Position numbers and translations under genes: made by a program. The notes under the pieces were generated by a model. That model did not search any database, was not told where the DNA came from, and was given only the letters and a program-made list of their open reading frames with translations. 25,348 nt of DNA from JAOTYV01 sp041557595 (lineage in GTDB: Bacteria > Pseudomonadota > Alphaproteobacteria > UBA8366), in the NCBI GenBank assembly GCA_041557595.1, contig JBFFGE010000050.1:1-25348 (forward strand), written 5' to 3'. This document shows positions 15,848 through 24,049 of this stretch, piece by piece (the first letter of the stretch is position 1; every line of letters begins with the position of its first letter).

Positions 15848-17214
15848 CACAAAACCTGACTCGAATCCTGGCGGAGACGTTGACGGCGACGCGCTTCGGC
15901 GATCTGCCGGCGGACGCGATCGAAGTGGCCCGCCAGGTGTTGTTGGACGCGCTCGGCGTGAGCGTCGCCGGCGTTGCCGAGCCGTCGGGGCTCGGCCGCA
16001 TCACCATCGATTATACGGCCAGCCTCGGCGGCAAGGCGCAGGCGAGCGTGATCGGCAGCGGATACAAGACCTCCGTGCCGAATGCCGCCTATGCCAACGG
16101 AACGCTGTGCCATGCGCTCGATTACGACAATACCTGGTGGCCGCGAAACCATCCGGCATCGCCGTCGATTCCGGCAATCCTGGCGGTCGCCGAGCGGGAT
16201 GGCGCGCCGGGCGCGGAAGTCCTGCGGGCCATCGTGCTCGCTTTCGAAGTCCAAGGGCGCATCCGTCTGGCATCGCAGGGCGCCATCTCGGGCGGCCCGT
16301 TCCATCATCCCGGCGTTTCCGGCGCCATGGGCGGGGTAGCCGGTGCAGGCGTGCTGCTGGGGCTTTCGGCGGAGCAATTCTGCATGGCGTTCGGCAATGC
16401 GGGTTCGCGCGCCGGTACGGTGACTGCCAATCACGGCACGATGACCAAGCCGAGCCACAGCGGCATCGGCGCGCGCATGGGGGTGGAGGCGGCGTTGCTG
16501 GCGGCGCGCGGCTTTACCGCGTCCGATGATATTTTTGGCGCCGGCGAGCTGCTGCAAACATTCTACGGCGCCGCGAATTGCGAACCCGGGTTGCTTGTCG
16601 AGGGATTCGGCGCGCCGTACCGGATGGTGACGCCCGGCGTCGCCTTCAAGCAATACCCCGCCAAATACTCGTGCCATCGCGGAATCGAAGCGGCGATCAC
16701 CCTGTCGGAAAAACACGCGCTGCGGCCAGACCAGATCGACCGGGTCGAAGTCGAATACCCGCCGACCAAACTGGTCGACCGGCCCCGGCCGCGCAGCGGC
16801 CTCGACGGTAAATTCAGCCTGCAATATGGCGTCGCCGCGGGTCTGTTGGACCGCCGGGTCGGCATCGACACATTCGTCGATTCGCGCCGGTTTGCGCCCG
16901 ATATGGTCGATCTGCTGGAGCGCATCGCGATCGCCGAGGACCCGTCGATCCCGCGCGACTTTGCGGAGTCATGGATCGTCGTGCGGGTGAAAACGAAGGA
17001 CGGCCGTGTGCTGGAAGAGCGTTGCGCGGATTTGAAGGGCCGGGCGGGGCATCCGCCGGGCCGGGAGGATCGCTTGCGGAAATTTCGCGATTGCGTCGCG
17101 GGGAGGATGCCGGATGCGGACGCGGAAAAATGTATTCGCACGGTCGAAAATTTGGCGGGGCAACGAACCATTCGCCCACTGATGACGTTGCTGCGCAACG
17201 CAGCCCCCGGTTGA
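15844..17214 (+). CDS. MmgE/PrpD family protein (copy 2)
   Basis: A 456-residue MmgE/PrpD-fold protein. It has the family motif YANGTLCHALDYDNT followed by RNHPASPSIPA, the GNAGSRAGTVTANHG segment, and TKPSHSGIGARMGVEAA; the lid domain begins near GLLVEGFGAPYRMV. The ATG at 15844 matches where family members begin (NLTRILAETL); the longer open frame upstream runs through the aldehyde dehydrogenase gene in another frame. There is no clear SD, and an ATGA-linked mini-ORF precedes it. It closes the lysine-catabolism-like operon and converges on the TctAB gene, with 14 nt between their stop codons. Substrate unknown; dehydration or isomerisation of a polycarboxylate is the family theme. Confidence 0.88.
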   Translation: MTQNLTRILAETLTATRFGDLPADAIEVARQVLLDALGVSVAGVAEPSGLGRITIDYTASLGGKAQASVIGSGYKTSVPNAAYANGTLCHALDYDNTWWPRNHPASPSIPAILAVAERDGAPGAEVLRAIVLAFEVQGRIRLASQGAISGGPFHHPGVSGAMGGVAGAGVLLGLSAEQFCMAFGNAGSRAGTVTANHGTMTKPSHSGIGARMGVEAALLAARGFTASDDIFGAGELLQTFYGAANCEPGLLVEGFGAPYRMVTPGVAFKQYPAKYSCHRGIEAAITLSEKHALRPDQIDRVEVEYPPTKLVDRPRPRSGLDGKFSLQYGVAAGLLDRRVGIDTFVDSRRFAPDMVDLLERIAIAEDPSIPRDFAESWIVVRVKTKDGRVLEERCADLKGRAGHPPGREDRLRKFRDCVAGRMPDADAEKCIRTVENLAGQRTIRPLMTLLRNAAPG

Positions 17215-17228
17215 CCGACCTTCGCGGT

Positions 17229-19157
17229 TTATTGAAGCGGCCAGGGCAGATCCACGCCCAGGTAAAGCTGCAGGAAACCGCGTGGATATTCGAGCGTCAT
17301 CAGATGTTGCACGAGGCCGAGCACGCAGATAAACGCGGCCGAGTTCACCGCACACCAAACGTGGCGGACGCCGCCCTTAATTCGAATAAAACTGTAGGTG
17401 AACAGCGCCACGCCGATGACGAAGCCGAACAGCGCGGAGGCGATCATCATCAGTAAAAGCCATCCGAGGTAATGCGCGCTGGTGCGGTAGGTAACGTGCT
17501 CGCTGAACTGTTCGCGTTCGGAATCGTAGAAAATCGAATGCGGCCGCTTGGTCGCGACCAGGCGGATGCCGAGCGGGATGAGGAATGCCAGGCTGAGGCC
17601 GCAGGCCACCTGCGGATAGATGCTCGTGAGCCAATTGTGTTGCAGGGAATCCCATAGCAGCATGAGGGTAAAGACCAACACGACGGCTGCGAACACCATT
17701 TGCGGCCATTTTCGCATGTGGGTGTGCGGCCCGTCATCGGGCATCTCCGGCAGCGTCGGCTTGAACCGGGCGGCGGCGATCAAGGAGCCGATCGTGAACA
17801 CCAGCAGCAAGATCACCACCGGCCGCTCCAGGAAACTAAAGCCGTAGGATTTGACCGCGTGATAGACCGATTCCTCGACCTTTTCCGCCAGAACGAACCC
17901 GATCAGCATGGCCGGGCGCGGCCAGCCGAAACGTTTCATGTAGACGCCGAGCACGCTCAAGATGAAAAGCGCGATGATGTCGCCCCAGTCGCGGGTGGCC
18001 TGAAAGGCGGCGAAGAAAATCAGACCGAACATGAAGGGGGCGACCAGCACGTACCGGATCAGCGTGATTTTGGCCAGCTGGCCGGCCAGCACCGTGCACA
18101 GGCCGGCACCCAATACGTTCGCCAGCGCTACCGACCAGATCATCACGTACACGAGGTCGAGCTGGTCGGTGACCATCTCGATGCCGGGCTCGATGCCGAT
18201 CAAGACGAACCCACCCAGCAAGATGGCCATGCTGCCGGAGCCGGGAATGCCGAACAGAATGGTGGGGATCAGGGCGCCGCCTTCTTTCGCGTTATTGGCC
18301 GATTCCGGCGCGATGACGCCGCGCACGTCACCGGTGCCGTAGCTTTCCTTCCGGTCGGTCGTTTGAATGGCGTGGCTGTAGGCGATCCAGTCGATGACGG
18401 TACCGCCCAAGCCGGGCAGCGCCCCCACCAAGCAGCCGATCACGGCGCAGCGGAGCGACAGCCACCAGTTCGAGCACCAGTCCCGAAACCCTTGAATCCA
18501 TCCGGAGCCGAGTTCTTCCTTTTCGGAGATCGCCCATTGCCGGCGCAGCAGGTCGATAATTTCCGGCGTGGCGAACATTGCCAGCCCCACCACCACCAAG
18601 GGGATCGGCTCGATCAGATAATTGGTGTTGAAGGAGAGCCGCTCCTCGCCGGTCATCGGCGCGGCGCCGAGCGACCCGAGCATTAAGCCCAGCGCGCAGC
18701 TCGCGAAGCCCTTAATCGGGTTCAGCCCGGTCAGCATGCCGACCATGGTCAGGGCAAGCACGATCAGCATCATCTGCTCGCCGAAACCGATGTTTTCCAG
18801 CAGCGGTACGGCGAAGAAGATCGCGAATGAGAGCACAGCCGCCCCGAATACGCCGCCGAACAAGGACGAGATGAAGGCGGCGGCCAGTGCGCGGGCGCCT
18901 TCGCCTTTTTTCGACATCGGGAAGCCGTCAACCACCGTCGCCTGGCTGCCGGACGTGCCGGGAATACCCATCAGCACCGACGGGAAGGTGTCGGAGGTGA
19001 CGGTCACGGACTGCAGGCCGATCATCATGGCGAGTGCAACCGACGGTTCGGCCCCGAACAAAAACGGCAGAATCAGCGCCAGGCCCGCGGTCCCGCCGAG
19101 GCCCGGCAGAATCCCCATGGTAAGCCCCAGCAACACACCGCCCCACAGGGCGGCCAT
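17229..19157 (-). CDS. tctA: TctA-TctB fusion permease of a TTT transporter
   Basis: Membrane part of a tripartite tricarboxylate transporter. From this ATG it has 642 residues; stand-alone TctA has about 500. Residues 1-465 are TctA-like, with the repeated pore signatures ILPGLGGTAG (16-25) and ALPGLGGTVID (246-256), plus SVLMGIPGTSGSQATV and LFGIPGSGSMAILLGG. After a hydrophilic linker (about 466-485), residues 486-617 form four membrane segments in the pattern of the small TctB subunit, so both membrane subunits seem fused. The coordinates use the first canonical ATG, but that ATG lacks an SD, and the frame continues upstream with family-like sequence (EDAALKALGTIF) to an ATT at 19214 that has one. 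tctC lies just upstream on the same strand. Confidence 0.9.
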   Translation of the reverse strand: MAALWGGVLLGLTMGILPGLGGTAGLALILPFLFGAEPSVALAMMIGLQSVTVTSDTFPSVLMGIPGTSGSQATVVDGFPMSKKGEGARALAAAFISSLFGGVFGAAVLSFAIFFAVPLLENIGFGEQMMLIVLALTMVGMLTGLNPIKGFASCALGLMLGSLGAAPMTGEERLSFNTNYLIEPIPLVVVGLAMFATPEIIDLLRRQWAISEKEELGSGWIQGFRDWCSNWWLSLRCAVIGCLVGALPGLGGTVIDWIAYSHAIQTTDRKESYGTGDVRGVIAPESANNAKEGGALIPTILFGIPGSGSMAILLGGFVLIGIEPGIEMVTDQLDLVYVMIWSVALANVLGAGLCTVLAGQLAKITLIRYVLVAPFMFGLIFFAAFQATRDWGDIIALFILSVLGVYMKRFGWPRPAMLIGFVLAEKVEESVYHAVKSYGFSFLERPVVILLLVFTIGSLIAAARFKPTLPEMPDDGPHTHMRKWPQMVFAAVVLVFTLMLLWDSLQHNWLTSIYPQVACGLSLAFLIPLGIRLVATKRPHSIFYDSEREQFSEHVTYRTSAHYLGWLLLMMIASALFGFVIGVALFTYSFIRIKGGVRHVWCAVNSAAFICVLGLVQHLMTLEYPRGFLQLYLGVDLPWPLQ

Positions 19158-19211
19158 GTGATGCCACGTGAATATGGTGCCCAGTGCCTTGAGGGCAGCA
19201 TCTTCGATGGA

Positions 19212-19228
19212 AATGGGACGATGCTCCC
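19212..19228 (-). promoter_or_regulatory. Shine-Dalgarno and candidate ATT start for TctAB
   Basis: On the minus strand GGGAG (19228-19224) is followed after 9 nt by ATT (19214-19212), in frame with the TctAB gene. Translation from here would add 19 residues, including EDAALKALGTIF, which resembles the usual amphipathic N-terminus of TctA proteins. No ATG, GTG or TTG exists in this frame between 19157 and the upstream in-frame stop at 19290-19292. A rare AUU start, as in infC, is therefore proposed. Confidence 0.42.
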
Positions 19229-19249
19229 GACTGTGAGAAGAAGAGGGAC

Positions 19250-19267
19250 CGGCGCCGGGCGGCGCCG
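19250..19267 (-). other. GC-rich hairpin between tctC and tctAB
   Basis: A perfect 7-bp stem (CGGCGCC / GGCGCCG) with a 4-nt loop lies 15 nt after the tctC stop codon and before the permease ribosome-binding site. No T-run follows on the minus strand. Hairpins in this position often protect the abundant binding-protein mRNA and reduce readthrough into the membrane genes; that role is inferred. Confidence 0.55.
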
Positions 19268-19281
19268 ATCCGGACGTCAGA

Positions 19282-20388
19282 TCAGATCTTCACGTCGTAG
19301 CGCTGCTTGATCCATTTCTTCATCCAGGTGCGGACTTCCGGCTTCATGGTCGTCGCATTCTCGAGAATTTGCTTGGCCTCCGCGCCGAACGACCGTGGCA
19401 GCTTTCCGAACCTCTTGTCGGCGAGCTTTTTAAACTCGGGATCCGCGTCGATCTTCCGCATCGCATTGTCGTAAACCGCGACCACGTTGTCCGGCGTGCC
19501 TGCCGGCAGCGCGATCGCTTTCGACGCATTCACGCCGATGGCGACGAAGTTCTTGAAGGCTTGCCACTTGGGTCCGCTTGGTTTTTTGCCGTGCGTCGCC
19601 ACATAGGCTTCCTCGACAGTTGGCAGATGCGGGAACATCAGGTCGCGCTTGATATTGCCGTCCTTGTCCAAATAGCCGAAGGTCATGTACGGCACCACGG
19701 TGCCTTTCTCCTCGTATTTCTTGACCTTCTTGTCGTACGGTCCGGGCGCGTCGTAATTCAGCGAAAGTTCCCCGCGGTGATAGGCCTTTCGCTGCTTGGA
19801 CGTGCTGAGGCCGAATGTCGTGCTGTGATTAATGCCGAGCAACGAGTAGGCCAAGGTTCCGCGCAAGCCCGCATCGACCGGGTTCTTGGTGCCGTTTACA
19901 AGACCTTCGGCCGTCTGAAGTTTCTTGATGTCGCTCGCAATGTCCTTGCCGTGCCCGATTATTCCCGAGAGTTTGGGGTTGGAATAGAAGACATTGCCGC
20001 GCGGAATCAGGATGACCGGCTTCCAGGACAGCACGTCGTATCGAACTTTCTTGGCCTGCACCATATAGGCGGTCAAAGCCGACGACGAGACGCCGATAAT
20101 CATCGTGCCGTCCGTCCGGCCTTCCCGTTGAAACTTGTTGGAAGCCTTGGAGCCGGCGCCGCCCGGCTGGTTCAGCACGATGACGGTCGGGTTGCCCGGC
20201 AAGTATTTCTGCAGGAATGGCTGGAAAATGCGGGCCATCGTGTCGGTGCCGCCGCCTTCCTTATAGGGCACGATGAATGTGACTTTCTTGCCTTCGAGGC
20301 TGAACGCTGCAACCGGCGTCGCGACAGTCATTGCCAGCGCCACGAATGCGGCCAGCGATGGAGCAATTAAATTTCTCAACTTGGACAT
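19282..20388 (-). CDS. tctC: TctC-type periplasmic substrate-binding protein
   Basis: Extracytoplasmic solute receptor of the tripartite tricarboxylate transporter family, 368 residues. A Sec signal peptide is clear (basic start, hydrophobic core, probable cleavage after PVAA at residue 28). The mature protein begins with the family pattern VTFIVPYKEGGGTDTMAR, and a second conserved piece is VLNQPGGAGSKASNKF. It is longer than the usual 320-330 residues, with extra lysine-rich sequence around residues 210-260 (KKVKKYEEKG), so it belongs to a long subclass. It binds a carboxylate whose identity cannot be read from sequence. An excellent SD (GGGAGGAAGCAA) precedes the ATG. The TctA-TctB permease gene follows on the same strand after a hairpin. 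Confidence 0.92.
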   Translation of the reverse strand: MSKLRNLIAPSLAAFVALAMTVATPVAAFSLEGKKVTFIVPYKEGGGTDTMARIFQPFLQKYLPGNPTVIVLNQPGGAGSKASNKFQREGRTDGTMIIGVSSSALTAYMVQAKKVRYDVLSWKPVILIPRGNVFYSNPKLSGIIGHGKDIASDIKKLQTAEGLVNGTKNPVDAGLRGTLAYSLLGINHSTTFGLSTSKQRKAYHRGELSLNYDAPGPYDKKVKKYEEKGTVVPYMTFGYLDKDGNIKRDLMFPHLPTVEEAYVATHGKKPSGPKWQAFKNFVAIGVNASKAIALPAGTPDNVVAVYDNAMRKIDADPEFKKLADKRFGKLPRSFGAEAKQILENATTMKPEVRTWMKKWIKQRYDVKI

Positions 20389-20682
20389 TTGCTTCCTCCC
20401 TTGACGACAGATTCGCCCATCGCGGTGTCCGGGTTACGGGAGGTTTGGCCCTCTATTCTTGATTGACCCGGCTGGTTGCCGACGGGTGCAATTCAATACG
20501 CTTGCTCGAATCCTGCTCAATTTCGGAATTCGGCGCAGAATCCTATCGCGCATTTTGGTGGTTGTTGATGAGCGTCGGGGGGTCGCACTGTCAAGCGTGG
20601 CACCCGCGGGGCGCTGCCATCGCGGTGGTATCCGGAGGCGCATGCGGGGAAGCCGGGGATCCCGATGGGGGCGTTGCGATAC
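20389..20682. other. Noncoding gap upstream of tctC
   Basis: This 294-nt stretch lies between the stop of the PrpD-like gene and the tctC start. It holds the strong tctC ribosome-binding site at its left end. Base composition is less GC-rich than the genes. I see no convincing ORF, repeat or RNA. A minus-strand TTGACA at 20594-20589 has no matching -10, and a TTGAGC/TATTGA pair (20520-20493) is weak, so no promoter is called. Confidence 0.5.
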
Positions 20683-22056
20683 CTACACCGCCATATGGTC
20701 GAGCAGCGGGTCGATCCGGTCGAGCGCTTCGAGCCGCCAGATCACGTCGATCAGCGCCGATCGCGCGGCGTCATCGAGGAACGGCCGGGTGATCGCGTGG
20801 ATTTTCGCCTCCAGCGCGGCGCGGCTCATGCCCTTCAGGTCGTCTTCCGGACCGAGCCGCAATTCGGCGACCGCGGTGCCGCCGCCACGGCGCGTGGCCG
20901 TAATGCGGCAGCATCGCGTTTCCGGCGCGAGGATTGCGAACTCGTCGTTCAGCTCGATCGTGCTGCGGCCCATGAGATCCAGCACGTCCGGGTCTCGATA
21001 GCGTTCGTCATCGAAGGTGGCGGGTGTGATTTCGCCGTCGATCAGCGCGGCGGCGACGCAGAACGGCAGCGAATGGTCGGCGGTTTCCCGCGTTTCCGGT
21101 CGCCAGATTTCGGGCAGCGCGATCCAGCGTCCGAAGGCCTGTTCGAAGGTTTCGATGACCACCGTCTCGATCTCTGACACGTCGACCTGCCCGCGCAAGT
21201 CGAGCGCGGCGAACACGGGCACGTGGCAGTTGAAGCGAATGGGGAAGGATTTGATCATGGTCTGCTGGACGGCGAAGACATGGTCGCCGAACCCGGTCGG
21301 GATCGGCAGGTCGTAGGCCTCGCCGAACAATTGCTTCCAGAGACCGAAATCTCCCTCGAAAATATCCTCCGGTCCGGTCATGCCGGCGGCGGCGAGATAG
21401 GCGGCGAACACGCCCTGGCGCGCGCCCTGCGGGCCGGCCATGCCCTTCCACATGGATATCCGTCCGGTGCGGGTCTGGTTCAGCGCGACATTCGGTGTGA
21501 TCGCCAGCGCCAGCGCATGGCCGAGCGTCGCGCGATCCAGCCCCATCAGGCGGCCGCACGCGAGCGCGGTCGCCATCGCGACCACCGGCGTTTGGTCCCA
21601 GCCGCCATGGTTGATCGGCACCACGTCGACGAACCGGCATTGCAATTCGTAGGCGATGACGATAGCGACCAGCAGATCGGTGCCGCTGGCGCCCTCCGCC
21701 TCGGCCACCGCGATCAGGCCGGGCAGCGCGTCGGCCGGATGGCTCACCGCGGCCATCACGCGGGTGTCGCTCATGTCGAGGAACCGTGTTGCGGCGCTGT
21801 TCACGTAGGCGGCCATTTCCGGCGTGGTGCGGGTCAGCGTGCCGAACAATCGCGCCGACGGGCCGCCCGCTCCATCGGCCGGTAATGCGGGCGCCAGGGT
21901 CCGCGCGATGCGCACCGGCGGCGCCTCGAGCGCGGCGATGCTCACGCCGGCACAGTTGAGCAGGCGGGCCAAAGCCGCCTCGACCGCCGCCGGCGACAGG
22001 TCGCGGCGCTCCAGGTTCAGCGTGAAAGTCAGCAGCTTGTCCGTGGTGCTGTCCAT
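20683..22056 (-). CDS. MmgE/PrpD family protein (copy 3, PrpD-like)
   Basis: A 457-residue member of the MmgE/PrpD family. Unlike the other two in the window, its first active-site motif reads NSAATRFLDMSDT, close to the PrpD form (NSTMVRWLDYNDT in the E. coli enzyme) rather than the AHALDFDD form. HPADALPGLIAVAEAEG and WKGMAGPQGARQGVFAAYLA also follow the PrpD pattern, as does ETADHSLPFCVAAAL near the C-terminus. 2-Methylcitrate dehydratase-like activity on a tricarboxylate is plausible, but no PrpB, PrpC or PrpF gene is nearby. SD GAGGAAACC precedes the ATG. It lies upstream of tctC on the same strand, separated by 294 nt, so it may share the transporter's substrate. Confidence 0.87.
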   Translation of the reverse strand: MDSTTDKLLTFTLNLERRDLSPAAVEAALARLLNCAGVSIAALEAPPVRIARTLAPALPADGAGGPSARLFGTLTRTTPEMAAYVNSAATRFLDMSDTRVMAAVSHPADALPGLIAVAEAEGASGTDLLVAIVIAYELQCRFVDVVPINHGGWDQTPVVAMATALACGRLMGLDRATLGHALALAITPNVALNQTRTGRISMWKGMAGPQGARQGVFAAYLAAAGMTGPEDIFEGDFGLWKQLFGEAYDLPIPTGFGDHVFAVQQTMIKSFPIRFNCHVPVFAALDLRGQVDVSEIETVVIETFEQAFGRWIALPEIWRPETRETADHSLPFCVAAALIDGEITPATFDDERYRDPDVLDLMGRSTIELNDEFAILAPETRCCRITATRRGGGTAVAELRLGPEDDLKGMSRAALEAKIHAITRPFLDDAARSALIDVIWRLEALDRIDPLLDHMAV

Positions 22057-22295
22057 GGTTTCCTCGGAATCGGTGGCAAGCTGTGGGTGGCGGCGCGAAT
22101 TCCGTTAGGATTTGTCAAAAATGCAAGACGGTTCTCATTCATTTACCGTTGGTTCGCACCGAGGCGTTGAGGTAATATCGTCCGAGGCATGGTTGCAGAA
22201 CCGGCCGGTAGTATTCAAGGGATTGCGACAATAGGCCGGTGGTGCTGGTTTGGTTGCCTGGCCGCACCGGTATTCTGTTTGGAAGGGAAACTCCT

Positions 22296-22835
22296 ATGAA
22301 ACGCTCAAGGTCGGTCGCGCTTGTCTTGATGGGCGCCAGTACGATCGTATTGTCCGCTTGCGGCGAACCGGAAGTGGATGCGGCGGTTTACGAAAACCTG
22401 CAGCAATGCATCGACGATCCCATGATTACCCGCGACCAGTGCGAGACGGCGTTCAAGACGGCGGAGACGCGGCACAGCATGGTCGCGCCGAAATACCAGT
22501 CGAAAGCCGATTGCGAGGCGGATTTCGGGGCGGAGCGGTGCGAATCGGCACCGTATCGGGCGAGCAGCGGCGGATCGATTTTCATGCCGCTGATGATGGG
22601 ATACATGATGGGCAGCATGATTGGCGGGCGCAGCAGCGTCGTGAGCCAGCCGCTCTATCGTTCTGCCGACGACTCCAAGAATTATCGAACCGCCGACAAT
22701 CGCAAGGTCGGCGGGGCAACGGGCGTGACCAAGGTCGCGCGGTCGGCGACGAAACGGCCGACGGTCAAATCCCGTACCGTTAGCCGCGGCGGATTCGGTG
22801 CCCGCGGCAGGGCTTTCGGGTCGGCGCGAGGCTGA
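22296..22835 (+). CDS. ygiB: YgiB-like DUF1190 lipoprotein
   Basis: A 179-residue predicted lipoprotein: basic start (MKRSRS), hydrophobic core and lipobox LSAC with Cys22. The mature part contains four further Cys residues in the order QQC, DQC, ADC and ERC, typical of DUF1190. The glycine- and methionine-rich stretch FMPLMMGYMMGSMIGG precedes a basic, Arg/Gly/Ser-rich tail. The ATG at 22296 follows GGAAGGGAAA, and the longer open frame upstream would bury the signal peptide. It lies 30 nt before a YgiC-like ATP-grasp gene, the same order as ygiB-ygiC next to tolC in E. coli. Function is unknown; an envelope role is likely. Confidence 0.85.
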   Translation: MKRSRSVALVLMGASTIVLSACGEPEVDAAVYENLQQCIDDPMITRDQCETAFKTAETRHSMVAPKYQSKADCEADFGAERCESAPYRASSGGSIFMPLMMGYMMGSMIGGRSSVVSQPLYRSADDSKNYRTADNRKVGGATGVTKVARSATKRPTVKSRTVSRGGFGARGRAFGSARG

Positions 22836-22865
22836 TCCGGAACGGCGCGCGCCGGGGCTAGCCGG

Positions 22866-24026
22866 ATGCAGAGAATCCCAGTCGCCGAACGCGAGGATTG
22901 GCGGGCGACGGCCGAAGAGCACGGGTTCAAGTTTCATTCCATCGACGACGACCCGTATTGGGACGAAAGCGCGTATTACCGGTTCACGATGCGGGAGATC
23001 GAGCAGGATCTTGAGGATCCCGTAGAAGAAATCGAAAAGATGTGTTTCTCCGTCGTCGAGCGCGCCATTGCCGACGAAGAGATCCTGTCACGCTTGCGCA
23101 TTCCCGAGCCGTTCTGGAACCACGTGGCCGAGACCTGGAAAAACGGACATAAGAACCTCTACGGGCGGGTCGATTTTTCCTATGACGGCAGGGGCCCGGC
23201 GAAACTCCTCGAATACAATGCCGACACGCCAACGACGCTCTATGAATCGTCTATTTTCCAGTGGGTGTGGCTCGAGCAGGCGATGGAGCGCGGGCTGGTT
23301 CCGCAAGGCTGCGATCAGTTCAATTCGCTCCATGAACGCCTGCAGAGCGCGCTCGCGCAGTTCGGCATCGACGGCATGCTGCATTTTGCGTGCGCCCAGG
23401 ATACCGAGGAAGACCGGGGAACGGTCGACTACATCGAGGATTGCGCGCGCCAGGCGGGTTTGGAAACCTGCGTGCTCCATATGGAAGACATCGGCGTCGA
23501 CGCCGACGGCCGGTTCACCGATCTCGACGAGAACGTCATCACCACGCTGTTCAAGCTCTACCCCTGGGAATGGCTGATGATCGAGGATTTCGGCCAGAAT
23601 ATTCCGAAAAGCGGGACACAATTCATCGAACCGGCATGGAAGGCCATCTTGTCCAACAAGGGCATGCTCGCGCTGTTATGGGAAATGTTCGAGGGGCATC
23701 CGAACCTGCTGCCGACCTATTTCGAGGACGACCCGGCGGCGGCGGCGCTCGGCGACACCTTCATGCGCAAGCCGCTGTTTTCCCGTGAAGGCAACAATAT
23801 CGAATTCATCCGGGACGGCGTTTCCGAAATCCGCAATGACGGGCCGTATGGCGAAGAAGGCTTCGTCGTGCAGGCGTTTCACCCTCTCGCCGAATTCGCC
23901 GGTAATCGCGCGATGGTCGGTTGCTGGCTGGTGGCGAGCGAAGCGGCCGGCATGTGCGTCCGCGAGGACACGGTCCTGATCACCTCCGACGACGCCCGCT
24001 TTATCCCGCACGTGATTCTCGACTGA
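22866..24026 (+). CDS. ygiC: YgiC-like glutathionylspermidine-synthase-family ATP-grasp protein
   Basis: A 386-residue protein of the glutathionylspermidine synthase C-terminal (ATP-grasp) family. The DFSYDGRGPAKLLEYNADTP segment with YESSIFQWVW is diagnostic, and PWEWLMIEDFG and RKPLFSREGNNIEF belong to the ATP-grasp core. Like E. coli YgiC and YjfC it lacks the amidase domain of full-length Gsp synthetase, so it probably forms an amide (peptide-like) bond on an unknown substrate rather than glutathionylspermidine. It follows the ygiB-like gene closely, implying co-transcription and a shared envelope-related role. Its stop converges on the carboxymuconolactone-decarboxylase-family gene 23 nt away. 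Confidence 0.92.
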   Translation: MQRIPVAEREDWRATAEEHGFKFHSIDDDPYWDESAYYRFTMREIEQDLEDPVEEIEKMCFSVVERAIADEEILSRLRIPEPFWNHVAETWKNGHKNLYGRVDFSYDGRGPAKLLEYNADTPTTLYESSIFQWVWLEQAMERGLVPQGCDQFNSLHERLQSALAQFGIDGMLHFACAQDTEEDRGTVDYIEDCARQAGLETCVLHMEDIGVDADGRFTDLDENVITTLFKLYPWEWLMIEDFGQNIPKSGTQFIEPAWKAILSNKGMLALLWEMFEGHPNLLPTYFEDDPAAAALGDTFMRKPLFSREGNNIEFIRDGVSEIRNDGPYGEEGFVVQAFHPLAEFAGNRAMVGCWLVASEAAGMCVREDTVLITSDDARFIPHVILD

Positions 24027-24045
24027 CGGCGGCCGCGACCGTCAG
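24023..24045. terminator. Hairpin between convergent genes
   Basis: A perfect 7-bp inverted repeat (CTGACGG at 24023-24029, CCGTCAG at 24039-24045) with a 9-nt loop overlaps the stop codon of the ygiC-like gene and fills the 23-nt gap to the convergent gene. No T-run follows on either strand, so it is only a candidate bidirectional terminator. Confidence 0.45.
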
Positions 24046-24049
24046 CCTG

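Noticed and set aside
20589..20594. TTGACA on the minus strand as tctC -35 box
   Set aside because: The hexamer 17 nt downstream (TCATCA) is not a convincing -10.
20434..20643. 69-codon minus-strand frame in the gap upstream of tctC
   Set aside because: Arg/Pro-rich with no SD or recognisable features; it looks like chance coding.
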